The notes under the pieces were generated by a model. The model ran no database searches and had not been told where the DNA came from. It saw only the letters and a list, made by a program, of their open reading frames with translations. A stretch of 58,969 bases of DNA from assembly GCF_000430625.1 (NCBI RefSeq), contig NZ_AUMJ01000044.1, positions 1-58,969 of the forward strand, in the 5' to 3' direction. Source of the stretch: Aneurinibacillus terranovensis DSM 18919. GTDB taxonomy: Bacteria; Bacillota; Bacilli; Aneurinibacillales; Aneurinibacillaceae. This document shows, one piece after another, positions 19,070-28,421 of the stretch (position 1 is the first letter of the stretch; the number at the start of each line of letters is the position of its first letter). Both the position numbers and the translations under genes were made by a program.

Positions 19070-20422
19070 GTGCTTTTGCGAATCGTAACATCCCGGGTTG
19101 TCTGGGTAAGTGTGCCCTTTATTCTATTTGCCATACTTTTGCCGCTATGGTTAAAACCCGAACACCTTGGCCTTTTTGACCGGTTAGCTTCGTTAGAAAT
19201 GCACCCTTCAGGCAACCTGCTTATGGTCACTGTATTTTTGCTTATGGTGTGGAAGGTTGTGTTTACACTACCGTATTATATCGGCTGCTTTTTGCTGGCG
19301 GACCAAATTGGAGAGAGAACAGGGGTTATCTGGTTGAAAACCGTTCTGCCGCTTCTGTTATTTCCGCTGCTCCCGTTTGAAGGTCACCTGTACCGCTCTG
19401 TCGGCTTTCAGGTTGGAATGCCTGATGTGATGCTCCTCCTCTCGATTGTACTTTTACAACGACTGGGGAAGGACAGGCTCGGACTGGGCATGAAATCGCT
19501 CGTTCTAACCCAGCTGCTTATCGGATTTCAATGGCTGCTTGTTGTTCCTTTTCTCTCATTTCTAGATTTCGGGCATTATCCGGCCGTTGCCAAATTAAAG
19601 GAAATCGCGGTTCACATTGGGTTTGACAAAGCGCTTGGGTTGTATGGTGTCGTACTTTGCTTAATTTTTATTGTCAATGCCGCAATTCTTGCTGCTTTTC
19701 TGACGGTTGCCGGTCAGAAGTGGAAAATGACGGAGACGTTGCATCTTGCCCAGCTTGAAGCGATACAGTCGCGTTCCGGCCGCGAAGTCCTGCAGCTTGT
19801 CCACGATTTAAAAACGCCGCTTACCTCAATCGAAGGGCTGATCTCCTTAATCGGTATGCGCATACATGATGCAAAAGTTAAAGAATATTGCGCGATCATC
19901 TCAAACTCAATAGGTTCCATGAGTGAGATGATTTCAGAAATGCTGTATGAGGATCGAAAGAATTGGTGCAGTCTTCACGAATTAATGAATTATGTACGAG
20001 CCAGCCGGTTAAGCGGGACGGGAGCATCGGTTGAGATAGAACTGCCCGAACAAAACGTATATATATGGGTAAATAAAATCCGCGTAACCCGCGCCATTGT
20101 TAATCTGATCGACAATGCATTGGACGCTATCAAAAACAAGACGGCCGGTAAGGTGGTGCTGCGCGCCAGAATTAACGCAAATGAAATTTGGATTGGGGTA
20201 TCGGATAACGGGAATGGAATTACAATGGATGAACAGGCAAAAATTTGGCAGGCCGGGTACAGTACGAAGAAGAATCCCGGACTGGGCCTTTCTTTCGTTC
20301 GACAGGTGGCGGAAGGGCATAACGCGATGATTACGATCGAGAGCGAAGTGGGCAGCGGGACTACGGTGTGGCTTCACCTGCACGGAGGAGATGAATGGTA
20401 TGAAAATATTAGTCATCGATGA
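19070..20422 (+). CDS. Sensor histidine kinase
   Basis: A membrane sensor kinase with about six transmembrane segments in the first 215 residues and no evident extracellular domain. A HisKA domain follows, with the phospho-accepting His at about residue 245 in LVHDLKTPLTS. The HATPase domain has N box NLIDNALDAI, G1 DNGNGI and G2 GLGLSF. I place the start at GTG 19070 (450 aa), 5 bases after GGAGG; an in-frame ATG at 19055 overlaps that site and has none of its own. The 3' end overlaps the response regulator gene, and the signal is unknown. Confidence 0.88.
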   Translation: MLLRIVTSRVVWVSVPFILFAILLPLWLKPEHLGLFDRLASLEMHPSGNLLMVTVFLLMVWKVVFTLPYYIGCFLLADQIGERTGVIWLKTVLPLLLFPLLPFEGHLYRSVGFQVGMPDVMLLLSIVLLQRLGKDRLGLGMKSLVLTQLLIGFQWLLVVPFLSFLDFGHYPAVAKLKEIAVHIGFDKALGLYGVVLCLIFIVNAAILAAFLTVAGQKWKMTETLHLAQLEAIQSRSGREVLQLVHDLKTPLTSIEGLISLIGMRIHDAKVKEYCAIISNSIGSMSEMISEMLYEDRKNWCSLHELMNYVRASRLSGTGASVEIELPEQNVYIWVNKIRVTRAIVNLIDNALDAIKNKTAGKVVLRARINANEIWIGVSDNGNGITMDEQAKIWQAGYSTKKNPGLGLSFVRQVAEGHNAMITIESEVGSGTTVWLHLHGGDEWYENISHR

Positions 20423-21041
20423 TGACGCAACGGTTCGTTTTATGCTCAGTGAGATTTGTGCCATCGCTAACTGGGAAGTCGTGATAGGCAGCAATGGCCG
20501 CGAGGGTTTGGAAGCGCTTACGAAAAATGAGATCGATGTAGTGTTAGTTGATTACCATATGCCGGAAATGGACGGATTACAGACGGTTCAGCATCTGCGC
20601 AGAATGGATCGCAACGTTCCGATTCTCGTGCTGACGGTAGACGAACGGCAGGAAATCGCGGACCGGTTTCTCGACCTGGGGGCGACGGATTTTGCATTAA
20701 AACCGGTCAAGGCTCCCGACTTAATTTCGCGCATTCAATTGCATATGCGCCTGGCTCAATACACCCGAACGATGGGAAATGAAATAAGCGAGCGGTTACC
20801 AGCGGATGATTTATTTGAGACAAAAGGGATAAGTAAAACGACGTTAGTTCATATCATTAGCTACCTGCGAACCAACCCTCAACCGTGTACCGTGGATGAA
20901 ATCACACAGGAAGTCGGCCTGGCGTACCCGACTGTCTACCGTACACTCGTACACCTCATGCAGAAAGGAAAAGTACGCACCATCATTAGCTACCAAAAGG
21001 TTGGGCGGCCTAAAAATAAATATGAATGGTTGAAGGATTAA
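20400..21041 (+). CDS. Response regulator with C-terminal helix-turn-helix
   Basis: The receiver domain (residues 1-120) has the acidic pocket DDD at 7-9, the phosphorylation site Asp51 and the conserved Lys101. The C-terminal part (about 140-213) is a winged-helix type DNA-binding region including LAYPTVYRTLVHLMQKGKV, resembling the CitB/DcuR class. ATG 20400 (213 aa) lies 9 bases after GGAGGAG; the ATG at 20391 abuts that site. The gene overlaps its kinase by 23 bp. The transporter operon downstream is a candidate target. Confidence 0.88.
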   Translation: MKILVIDDDATVRFMLSEICAIANWEVVIGSNGREGLEALTKNEIDVVLVDYHMPEMDGLQTVQHLRRMDRNVPILVLTVDERQEIADRFLDLGATDFALKPVKAPDLISRIQLHMRLAQYTRTMGNEISERLPADDLFETKGISKTTLVHIISYLRTNPQPCTVDEITQEVGLAYPTVYRTLVHLMQKGKVRTIISYQKVGRPKNKYEWLKD

Positions 21042-21053
21042 TCCAAAATAAAG

Positions 21054-21086
21054 AACCACATTTAGAAATGTTGCCTAAATGTGGTT
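21054..21086. terminator. Hairpin after the response regulator
   Basis: AACCACATTTAG / CTAAATGTGGTT (21054-21065 with 21075-21086). The T-rich side is on the minus-strand exit, so it would terminate leftward transcription better than rightward. The remaining gap to 21386 is AT-rich, with one promoter-like site and no gene found. Confidence 0.55.
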
Positions 21087-21251
21087 TAAGCTGAAGAGAC
21101 CTAACATGATACTCTCCCCTTTCCCAAACTTTACTGATTGAGGTTTCCCTTTACCCTTATTATAGTCTCCTATTCATGCTTTTAGAGCAGAACAGGGAAA
21201 ACGACCCGAAACATTCACAATGAGGATACCTGTTTTTTTCTTTTTTTTCTG

Positions 21252-21280
21252 TTGTCCTGACTTTTTGATAAATATATACT
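21252..21280 (+). promoter_or_regulatory. Putative promoter of the peptide ABC transporter operon
   Basis: TTGTCC (21252-21257) and TATACT (21275-21280) are 17 bp apart, about 100 bp ahead of the first ATPase gene. Confidence 0.45.
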
Positions 21281-21386
21281 AAAAATCAATCGGGATTTGT
21301 TATCTGAATATTTTAAAACTAATAAAATGAGTAAAGATACCAACGATAAAAGCAAAATTCATCAAGAATAGACGGAGGTGGAAAAC

Positions 21387-22379
21387 ATGGAGCCATTGCT
21401 CAGCATTAACGGGTTAAAAACACACTTTTTTACGAGCGAAGGAGTCGTCCGCTCTGTTGACGGCGTTGACCTCACCATCCGCAGGGGTGAAACGCTCGGC
21501 GTTGTAGGTGAATCGGGTTGTGGGAAAAGTGTCACCGCTCTTTCCGTTATGCGCTTAATTCCTTCCCCGGGCAGGATTGTCGAAGGGGCGATTATCTTTA
21601 AAAATAGCGACCTGGCAAAAGTTCCGGAAAAAGAGATGCGTGATATACGGGGAAACGAGATTGCTATGATTTTTCAGGACCCGATGACAAGTCTGAATCC
21701 GGTGTACACGATAGGAATGCAAATCGCTGAAACGATCCGGCTTCACAAAGGCTTCGATAAGAAAAAAGGGATACAGCGTGCCGTCGAGCTCCTGCGCCAG
21801 GTAGGCATTCCCCGCGCCGAACAAATTGTCGATGAGTATCCGCACCGGTTGTCGGGCGGGATGCGGCAGCGCGTGATGATTGCGATGGCTATGGCATGCG
21901 ATCCGAAGCTTCTTATAGCGGACGAGCCGACCACAGCGCTCGATGTAACGATTCAGGCGCAAATTCTCGATTTAATGAGGGCTTTGAAAAAAGAACACGG
22001 GACATCTATTCTTATGATCACCCACGATTTAGGGGTCGTAGCGGAAATGTGTGACCGCGTTGTCGTCATGTACGGCGGTAAGGTGGTAGAGCAGGCGGAT
22101 GTCGAAACGTTGTTTGAGCATCCGGCACATCCATATACCCGCGGACTGCTTCAATCGATTCCATCCCTTGAAGAAGAAAAAGAATGGCTCGATTCGATTC
22201 CCGGCAACGTTCCCATCCCGTCAGAGATGCCGGAAGGATGTAAATTTGCTCCGCGTTGCCCGCATGCTATGGACAGATGCCATATCGAGGAGCCGCCGCT
22301 GTATGAGCTGGCCGGCGGACAAAAGTCTCGCTGCTTCCTGGCAGCTGGGGAGGGTACCCTATGCCGGATGTCTTACTAA
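21387..22379 (+). CDS. Oligopeptide/dipeptide ABC transporter ATPase (DppD/OppD type)
   Basis: This ATPase (330 aa) has a Walker A GESGCGKS at residues 41-48, the signature LSGGMRQR, a Walker [13 protein letters not shown], and the C-terminal Cys-containing oligopeptide-transporter extension ([13 protein letters not shown]). It energises uptake of peptides or nickel-type ligands with the DppF-type partner. ATG 21387 sits 6 bases after GGAGGTG. It is the first gene of a five-gene operon. Confidence 0.93.
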   Translation: MEPLLSINGLKTHFFTSEGVVRSVDGVDLTIRRGETLGVVGESGCGKSVTALSVMRLIPSPGRIVEGAIIFKNSDLAKVPEKEMRDIRGNEIAMIFQDPMTSLNPVYTIGMQIAETIRLHKGFDKKKGIQRAVELLRQVGIPRAEQIVDEYPHRLSGGMRQRVMIAMAMACDPKLLIADEPTTALDVTIQAQILDLMRALKKEHGTSILMITHDLGVVAEMCDRVVVMYGGKVVEQADVETLFEHPAHPYTRGLLQSIPSLEEEKEWLDSIPGNVPIPSEMPEGCKFAPRCPHAMDRCHIEEPPLYELAGGQKSRCFLAAGEGTLCRMSY

Positions 22380-23332
22380 AAGTCAGTCATTTAAAAAAAT
22401 ATTTTCCGATTCGCGCCGGACTCTTACAGAAGACGGTTGGCTACGTAAAAGCCGTTGACGATGTAAATCTGGAAATTAACCGTGGAGAAACATTCGGACT
22501 TGTAGGCGAATCCGGCTGTGGCAAGTCGACAACAGGCCGTTCCATCCTGCGCCTGATTGAGCCGACGAGCGGAGAAATCCAGTTTGACGGAAGGGACATT
22601 CATTCTCTTTCTGGAGCTCAAATGCGAGGTATGTACCGGGATATGCAGCTGGTGTTCCAGGACCCTTACGCTTCGTTGAACCCCCGCAAAACGATAGAAA
22701 AACTCATCGAAGAACCGATGATCATTCATAATATGTACACCCCGGGGGAGCGAAAGAAAAAAGTTCATGAGCTTCTCGAACTTGTCGGGCTCAATGCGTA
22801 TCATGCTTCACGCTATCCCCATGAATTCTCGGGCGGACAGCGCCAGCGCATTGGCATTGCCCGGGCGCTTGGGCTTCAACCGAAGCTGGTGATATGCGAT
22901 GAACCCGTTTCCGCGCTGGATGTATCGATTCAGTCGCAGGTGCTTAATTTGCTTAAGCAACTGCAGCAGCAGTTACATCTTACATACATGTTTATTGCTC
23001 ATGATTTGAGTGTGGTGAAACATATCAGCGACCGGGTTGGCGTGATGTATTTAGGGCGAATCGTTGAGCTTTCCGACAAAAAAAGCCTATACGAAAAACC
23101 GCTGCACCCGTATACCCAGGCTCTCTTATCCGCGGTGCCTGTGGCTAATCCGAACGCGAAGCACGAGCGGATTATTCTCGAAGGGGACGTGCCCAGTCCG
23201 GCTAACCCTCCAACCGGTTGTACTTTCCACCCGCGCTGCTCGGCCTGCATGGATATCTGCAGAACGGAGCGCCCCGTTCTCCGCGATATCGGAGACGGGC
23301 ATATGGTGGCTTGCCATTTATATAATCAATAA
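22361..23332 (+). CDS. Oligopeptide/dipeptide ABC transporter ATPase (DppF/OppF type)
   Basis: The second ATPase subunit (323 aa) has Walker A GESGCGKS at residues 49-56, [13 protein letters not shown], the signature [10 protein letters not shown], and a Walker B ending in [11 protein letters not shown]. It carries the C-terminal CTFHPRC extension. It overlaps the DppD-type gene by 19 bp, implying coupled translation and a heterodimeric ATPase. Confidence 0.93.
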   Translation: MPDVLLKVSHLKKYFPIRAGLLQKTVGYVKAVDDVNLEINRGETFGLVGESGCGKSTTGRSILRLIEPTSGEIQFDGRDIHSLSGAQMRGMYRDMQLVFQDPYASLNPRKTIEKLIEEPMIIHNMYTPGERKKKVHELLELVGLNAYHASRYPHEFSGGQRQRIGIARALGLQPKLVICDEPVSALDVSIQSQVLNLLKQLQQQLHLTYMFIAHDLSVVKHISDRVGVMYLGRIVELSDKKSLYEKPLHPYTQALLSAVPVANPNAKHERIILEGDVPSPANPPTGCTFHPRCSACMDICRTERPVLRDIGDGHMVACHLYNQ

Positions 23333-23355
23333 AATCTAAAGGGGGCTTTTGAGGA

Positions 23356-25011
23356 ATGAAAGGTTTTAAAAAATCGTCACTTCTTTTTGCATCTGCGGTT
23401 CTCGCCACTTCGCTTACGATGGCGGGCTGCGGCGGGGGAAACAAAGCCGCCAGCAGCGATTCACAGGGTAAATCGGCTGATACGGGAAGCGGTGGGGGCG
23501 GAACATTAATTTATGCGCGCGGGAGTGATTCCGTTTCACTCGATCCGCAGAATGTAACAGACGGGGAATCCCTTAAAGTTACAAAAAATATTTTTGACAC
23601 GCTGGTCGATTACAAAAAAGAGAATACAGAGATTGTACCGGCGCTGGCGACGGAATGGAAATCGTCTCCGGACGGAAAAGTGTGGACATTTACGTTGCGT
23701 GACGGCGTGAAATTCCAGGATGGCACTGACTTTAACGCTAATGCTGTCGTGTTTAACTTTGAACGCATGATGGATAAAAAGAACACGTACCATACAGGAG
23801 GAAACTTCGATTATTTTCCTAGTATGTTCGGTGGTTTTAAAGGGGAAAAAGGTGCCGTAATTAAAGAAGTGAAAGCGCTGGACCCTAAACATGTGCAATT
23901 CACGCTTAATGTACCGCTGGCACCGTTCTTAGCCGATATCGCGATGCCCTGCTTCGCAATTGGCAGTCCGAAGGCCATTCAGGAAGAAAAAGATAAATTC
24001 GGCCAGCATCCTGTTGGAACAGGCCCATTCAAATTTGTAAGCTGGACGGCGAACGATTCGATTATCCTTGAGAAAAATAAAGATTACTGGCTCGCCGGGG
24101 CACCGAAGCTTGATAAACTGATATTTAAGGTCATTCCGGATAATACGGCCCGCCTTACAGCCCTTCAATCGGGAGAAATTGATGTTATGGATGGCTTGAA
24201 CCCTTCTGACGTGCAAAACGTTCAAAATAATAAAAAATTACAAGTGCTTTATCGCCCGTCTAACAATATCGGCTACCTGTCTTTTAATGAAACGAAAAAA
24301 CCGTTTGATAATCCGAAAGTGCGTAAAGCCCTCTCTATGGCGATTAATAAAAAGGCGCTCGTTGAAGCTTTCTATGGCGGGCTCGGTGAAGTGGCTAAAA
24401 ACCCAATGCCGCCGTCTCTGCTTGGCTATAACAACGATGTAAAAGACTATGACTACAATCCGGATGCCGCCAAAAAGTTGCTGGCTGAGGCAGGATTCCC
24501 GAATGGATTCTCCATCGATTTCTGGGCGATGCCAAAAGCGCGTCCGTATATGCCTCAACCGCAAAAAATTGCCGAAGCGATTCAAGCTGATTTCGCTAAA
24601 ATCGGGGTTAAAACGAACATTGTCAACATGGAATGGGCAACGTATCTCAAAAAATTAGAAAATGCCGAACATACCATGGCGCTCTTCGGATGGCAGGGTG
24701 ATAACGGGGATCCGGATAACTTCCTCTATGTACTGCTTGATAAAGACAACGCCAAACCGCCGGCTGCGCAAAACGTGTCTATGTATAAAAATGATAAATT
24801 GCATGATTTGTTGATCAAGGCGCAAACCACGCCGGATAATAAAGTTCGCGAAGATTTGTATAAACAGGCACAGGTCATCATTCACGATGATGCACCGCTC
24901 GTTCCGCTGGTTCATTCCAAAGAAGCTTTGGCCGCCAGTGCGAACGTGAAAAACTTCGTTCCACATATGACGGGGTCGGATAAATTTACAGATGTAACAA
25001 TTGAAAAATAG
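23356..25011 (+). CDS. Peptide ABC transporter substrate-binding lipoprotein
   Basis: A 551-aa family 5 extracellular solute-binding protein. The N-terminus is a lipoprotein signal with lipobox LTMAGC (Cys25), followed by a Gly/Ser-rich linker. The body shows family 5 features such as LDPQNVTDGES and PALATEWKSSPDGKVWTF. It should be anchored to the outer face of the membrane and deliver peptides to the two permeases. The ligand cannot be deduced. A hairpin between this gene and the first permease may raise its relative expression. Confidence 0.93.
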   Translation: MKGFKKSSLLFASAVLATSLTMAGCGGGNKAASSDSQGKSADTGSGGGGTLIYARGSDSVSLDPQNVTDGESLKVTKNIFDTLVDYKKENTEIVPALATEWKSSPDGKVWTFTLRDGVKFQDGTDFNANAVVFNFERMMDKKNTYHTGGNFDYFPSMFGGFKGEKGAVIKEVKALDPKHVQFTLNVPLAPFLADIAMPCFAIGSPKAIQEEKDKFGQHPVGTGPFKFVSWTANDSIILEKNKDYWLAGAPKLDKLIFKVIPDNTARLTALQSGEIDVMDGLNPSDVQNVQNNKKLQVLYRPSNNIGYLSFNETKKPFDNPKVRKALSMAINKKALVEAFYGGLGEVAKNPMPPSLLGYNNDVKDYDYNPDAAKKLLAEAGFPNGFSIDFWAMPKARPYMPQPQKIAEAIQADFAKIGVKTNIVNMEWATYLKKLENAEHTMALFGWQGDNGDPDNFLYVLLDKDNAKPPAAQNVSMYKNDKLHDLLIKAQTTPDNKVREDLYKQAQVIIHDDAPLVPLVHSKEALAASANVKNFVPHMTGSDKFTDVTIEK

Positions 25012-25024
25012 TACAGCAGCGCTG

Positions 25025-25056
25025 GAAAGAGTGTGTGGTAAAGCATACACTCTTTC
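25025..25056 (+). terminator. Intercistronic hairpin after the binding-protein gene
   Basis: GAAAGAGTGTGTG (25025-25037) pairs with CATACACTCTTTC (25044-25056) over 13 bp with one G-U. There is no long T run, so it is more likely an attenuating or mRNA-stabilising stem than a full stop. Confidence 0.6.
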
Positions 25057-25084
25057 ATTCTTACCATTAAGGCAGGTGAATCAC

Positions 25085-26089
25085 GTGTTATCTTATATTA
25101 TCAGGCGGCTCCTTCAACTTATTCCGGTTCTGCTTGGAATGTCTATCGTCGTATTTTGCATTATTCATGCGATCCCGGGTGACCCCGCCCAGGTTATTTT
25201 GGGTGAACACGCAACTCCGAAGGCCATCCAATCGCTGCGTGAGCAGCTTCATTTAAACGACCCTCTGTATAAGCAATATTTTTATTATATGAAAAATATC
25301 TTAACCGGCGACCTTGGTGAATCGTTACGCACTCAACGGGCCATTTCCAGCGAAATAGGGCCTTATTTAGCTGCAACGCTTGAACTGTCCGTCGTGGCGT
25401 TAGTTTTCGCCGTCATTATCGGCGTGAACGCAGGAATTATTGCAGCCTGGAAACGTGCGACATGGTTTGACTATATCGCCATGCTGGTAGCGTTAGTAGG
25501 CGTTTCAATGCCTGTATTCTGGCTTGGATTGATGGAGCAGTGGGTGTTTGCCCAGCAGCTTGACTGGCTGCCTTCCATCGGACGGTTTAATACACGGGAA
25601 CCTATTACACCGATTACCAATTTATATTTGATTGATACGATGATCCAGGGAAACTGGGCCGGATTTACTGATGTAGTGAAACATTTAATTTTACCAGGCG
25701 TTGCGCTGGGTACAATTCCGATGGCAATTATCGCCCGCATGACGCGCTCCTCTATGCTGGAAGTCATGAAGTCAGATTATATTCGCACGGCCCGCGCAAA
25801 AGGGTTAAAAGAGTTCTGGGTCGTTTACCGGCATGCGTTAAAAAACGCGTTGATTCCTGTACTTACCGTTATCGGGCTACAGCTTGGCTTGCTGCTTGGC
25901 GGTGCGGTGCTGACTGAGACCATTTTTGGCTGGCCCGGCCTTGGTCGGTACATTTACGACGCGATTGGCTTCCGGGATTATCCCGTTGTCCAGTCAGGCA
26001 TTCTCGTCATTGCGTTTCTGTTTGTGCTTATTAATCTCATCGTGGATATTTTGTACGTGTATATCGATCCGCGCATTCAATATAAGTAG
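25085..26089 (+). CDS. Peptide ABC transporter permease (DppB type)
   Basis: A 334-aa permease with the typical N-terminal helix (YIIRRLLQLIPVLLGMSIVVF) and HAIPGDPA. The EAA loop around RTARAKGLKEFWVVYRHALK contacts the ATPases. I chose GTG 25085, closely preceded by AGGTGAA, which gives the standard MLSYIIRR start. The frame is open upstream into the binding-protein gene, but that part is not homologous to permeases. Confidence 0.92.
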   Translation: MLSYIIRRLLQLIPVLLGMSIVVFCIIHAIPGDPAQVILGEHATPKAIQSLREQLHLNDPLYKQYFYYMKNILTGDLGESLRTQRAISSEIGPYLAATLELSVVALVFAVIIGVNAGIIAAWKRATWFDYIAMLVALVGVSMPVFWLGLMEQWVFAQQLDWLPSIGRFNTREPITPITNLYLIDTMIQGNWAGFTDVVKHLILPGVALGTIPMAIIARMTRSSMLEVMKSDYIRTARAKGLKEFWVVYRHALKNALIPVLTVIGLQLGLLLGGAVLTETIFGWPGLGRYIYDAIGFRDYPVVQSGILVIAFLFVLINLIVDILYVYIDPRIQYK

Positions 26090-26102
26090 AGGGGGAATAA
26101 AA

Positions 26103-26999
26103 ATGGAAACGCTCGTACAATCCAATTCCGGTAGAGCCAGGGCCGCGGTTAGCCCGCCGAGTTCTCCATGGCGGGATGCATGGAACCAGCTAAAAAAACA
26201 AAGAATTGCGCTCGTTGGACTGGGAGTTATTCTTCTTTTCATTCTCCTTGGCATTCTGGCTCCTCTGCTTACCCCGTATTCATGGGATCAGGGGAAGCTG
26301 TCGGACCGGTTGATCTCTCCCAATTCACACCATTGGCTAGGAACAGACGACCTGGGGCGGGACCTGTTAACCCGTATCCTGTACGGTGCCCGCATCTCTA
26401 TCTGGGTTGGGTTTTCCTCAGTGGCGGGTTCGATTGTGGTAGGGACGGTTCTTGGCCTGATAGCTGGGTATTTCGGAAGCGTAACGGATACGGTTATTTC
26501 CCGTATATTTGATATTATGCTGGCCTTTCCAAGCATTTTGTTGGCGATCGCCATCGTCACCATTCTGGGGCCAGGCCTTTCCAATGCATTAATTGCCATT
26601 GCGATTGTAAATATTCCGACCTATGGGCGGCTTGTCCGGTCTAAAGTTCTCAGCGTGAAAGAAGAAGAGTACATTGTAGCTGCGAAAGTTATTGGGATGA
26701 ACCATACCCGCATTATTTTTTACCATGTGCTCCCCAATAGCATTGCGCCTGTCATCGTACAGGGGACGCTCGGTATAGCCACGGCGGTCCTGGAAGCGGC
26801 GGCACTCGGGTTTCTCGGTCTCGGCGCCCAGCCGCCTCAACCGGAATGGGGGAAAATGATAGCCGACTCCAAAGATTATTTAACGAATGCGTACTGGACC
26901 GTTCTCTTCCCGGGACTAGCCATCGCGTTTACCGTGCTGGGCTTCAATCTGTTTGGCGACGGCCTCCGCGATGCGCTCGACCCGAAAATGAAACAGTGA
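26103..26999 (+). CDS. Peptide ABC transporter permease (DppC type)
   Basis: The second permease (298 aa) has the OppC-like N-terminal segment, then HWLGTDDLGRDLLTRILYGARIS, a signature of DppC/OppC proteins, and an EAA loop around AAKVIGMNHTRIIFYHVLPN. ATG 26103 follows GAGGGGGAA, 13 bp after the DppB-type gene. It closes the operon; no clear terminator follows, and a decayed gene lies downstream on the other strand. Confidence 0.92.
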   Translation: METLVQSNSGRARAAVSPPSSPWRDAWNQLKKQRIALVGLGVILLFILLGILAPLLTPYSWDQGKLSDRLISPNSHHWLGTDDLGRDLLTRILYGARISIWVGFSSVAGSIVVGTVLGLIAGYFGSVTDTVISRIFDIMLAFPSILLAIAIVTILGPGLSNALIAIAIVNIPTYGRLVRSKVLSVKEEEYIVAAKVIGMNHTRIIFYHVLPNSIAPVIVQGTLGIATAVLEAAALGFLGLGAQPPQPEWGKMIADSKDYLTNAYWTVLFPGLAIAFTVLGFNLFGDGLRDALDPKMKQ

Positions 27000-27004
27000 T
27001 AAAC

Positions 27005-27617
27005 ATTCATATGTTTTAAGACAACAGAAGAACTAGAATTTCCGTTTGGTGCGTTAAAAGTAGCTGATGGTGGATTCTTCGGAACCGTCTTTGTGTTATT
27101 TAAGCTAAGTCGCATCGCCTGAGGACCAGTCCAAGAGTATCCAGAAGGCCGAAAAACACCGCCTCCTACTTGTTTATCGATATTGGTATATCATTAATCA
27201 GAATTAAGCCGTTACCCTGAATAGCTCCGTCAGTTAAAATTTTATTTCCTTTAAACAAAGTCATTCCTGCACTCTGATCCCCTATAGGAAGAGTGGCAGT
27301 AGAAGGAATAGAAGCACTCGGATATGTTTTTCCACCAGAACCAGCCGTATATAATTTTAACGAGTACCCGGCAGGTACAGTACCGTATATTTTCCTACCG
27401 CACCCGCGTTCGGATGGAACGTTTTATCCGGGTACCCCGCTACGATTTTTTGATCTACGCCCTAAACAACCGACAGATAGCCCCAAAAAGTTTTCGGTGC
27501 GTCGCTGAAATTACCTGTATTTTGATAGGGTGAGATAAGTGGAATTTCCAGAGCAAAGGTTGGGCTATCTATGGACATGACTAGTAAAGCACAAAGTGTA
27601 GTAAAGTTTTTATAAAT
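27005..27617 (-). pseudogene. Decayed SLH-domain surface protein gene
   Basis: Read on the minus strand from about 27617, conceptual translation gives a signal-peptide-like stretch (FTTLCALLVM ... SPTFA). Next comes an S-layer homology motif (NFSDAPKTFWGY, then DQKIVAGYPDKTFHPNAGA) broken by an in-frame TAG at 27462-27464. A frameshift leads to PAGYSLKLYTAGSGGKTYP and on to LILINDIPISINK, and another frame change to FRPSGYSWTGPQAMRLSLNN, fading near the dppC-type stop. No ATG start is left. SLH domains anchor proteins to the cell wall; this copy is dead. Confidence 0.7.
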
Positions 27618-27705
27618 GGAGTCATAGTATTAGTATACATATATAGGAAGAAAAAACCATGAAAGAATCATATATAGAATGTATAGAGATATAGATATCG
27701 TATGA

Positions 27706-27735
27706 TTGATTTGACAAAGGGGATTTAAGTATAGT
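27706..27735 (+). promoter_or_regulatory. Putative promoter in the gap before ddl
   Basis: TTGATT (27706-27711), an 18-bp spacer and TATAGT (27730-27735). The sequence just downstream (27750-27840) has several self-complementary stretches such as CTCCTT/AAGGAG but no frame of note. It may drive a small RNA or the ddl leader. Confidence 0.35.
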
Positions 27736-27835
27736 GCTAAAGTCCTTTATACTTAGGGAAACACTCCTTGGTGTCCGATTTTTCTAAGGAGTTAGACCAC
27801 CTGTGAGGAATTAAAAGCGTGCGTTTTCCTACTAG

Positions 27836-28247
27836 GGGGACGTCTTTCTGCCCGACTGTCTACCTCTTTGAGCTACCCGGATATTTCGGGCAGGTCCCCC
27901 TTTGTTCACGTTAAAGAAAGTATATGTTGCTTTACAGTGTTAAAGCAACATATACTTTCCTCCATGGGTCACCCGAGAAAAACTCGCGGGAGTGTGCCGA
28001 ACGTTGCTTTTTCAATGTGGAGCGTGTGACCGGAAGGTCGATCAGACCGACAATTGTCTCCATCATTGAGGTACCCGGATGTTTTGTCGGTCCGACCTTC
28101 CGGTCACTAAGCGGCCGTTTCGCTACCCTGCAGAAAAAGGACGAGCGACAACGCCCGCGAGTTTTTCTCAGTAACACGGACAGTCTCTACTTCCTTGAAA
28201 GGGAAAACCCGCAAAAAATAAAAACGGAGCATTCCATTCGCACCTAC
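27836..28247. repeat. Structured inverted-repeat element, copy 2, split by an inserted 262-bp element
   Basis: The left part (27836-27908) holds the core hairpin CTGCCCGA/TCGGGCAG (27848-27893) and CCTTTGTTCA. The right part (28171-28247) resumes with TAACACGGACAG and runs through GGGAAAACCCGCAAAAAATAA to ATTCCATTCGCACCTA. In the uninterrupted copy at 47.2 kb these two parts are directly joined. The 262-bp element at 27909-28170 therefore sits inside this repeat. Confidence 0.75.
27909..28170. repeat. 262-bp structured repeat, copy A
   Basis: It is 98% identical (5 mismatches, no gaps) to 32253-32514. It begins with a perfect 19-bp hairpin (27916-27934 with 27941-27959). A long cruciform follows, closed by GAGAAAAACTCGCGGG and its exact complement (27975-27990 with 28154-28169) and containing GACCGGAAGGTCG / CGACCTTCCGGTC (28028-28040 with 28093-28105). 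Its apical loop matches the core of the other repeats. Open frames crossing it are by-products of the palindrome. Confidence 0.9.
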
Positions 28248-28421
28248 CCACATGTTTCGCACCGCCTCCGCATGTTTCGTACGAGGGATGTTCCGTTCGC
28301 TCCAAAACTGGTATGATACAGATATTATCCTTTTTTTATTTTCTACATACAATGGAGAAGATGGGCGGGTGCCCACAAGAGAGAAAGATGTCCTCACAGG
28401 GGATATGAAGGAGGCTTTTAC

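Noticed and set aside
27834-28260. CRISPR array or integron attC interpretation of the repeats
   Set aside because: There are no regular direct repeats with unique spacers, no cas or integrase gene, and the units are hundreds of bases long.
27924-28316. A 130-codon open frame across the repeats
   Set aside because: Most of it lies in the palindromic 262-bp repeat, a matching shorter frame exists in copy B, and it has no ribosome binding site or recognisable domain. It is a by-product of repeat sequence.
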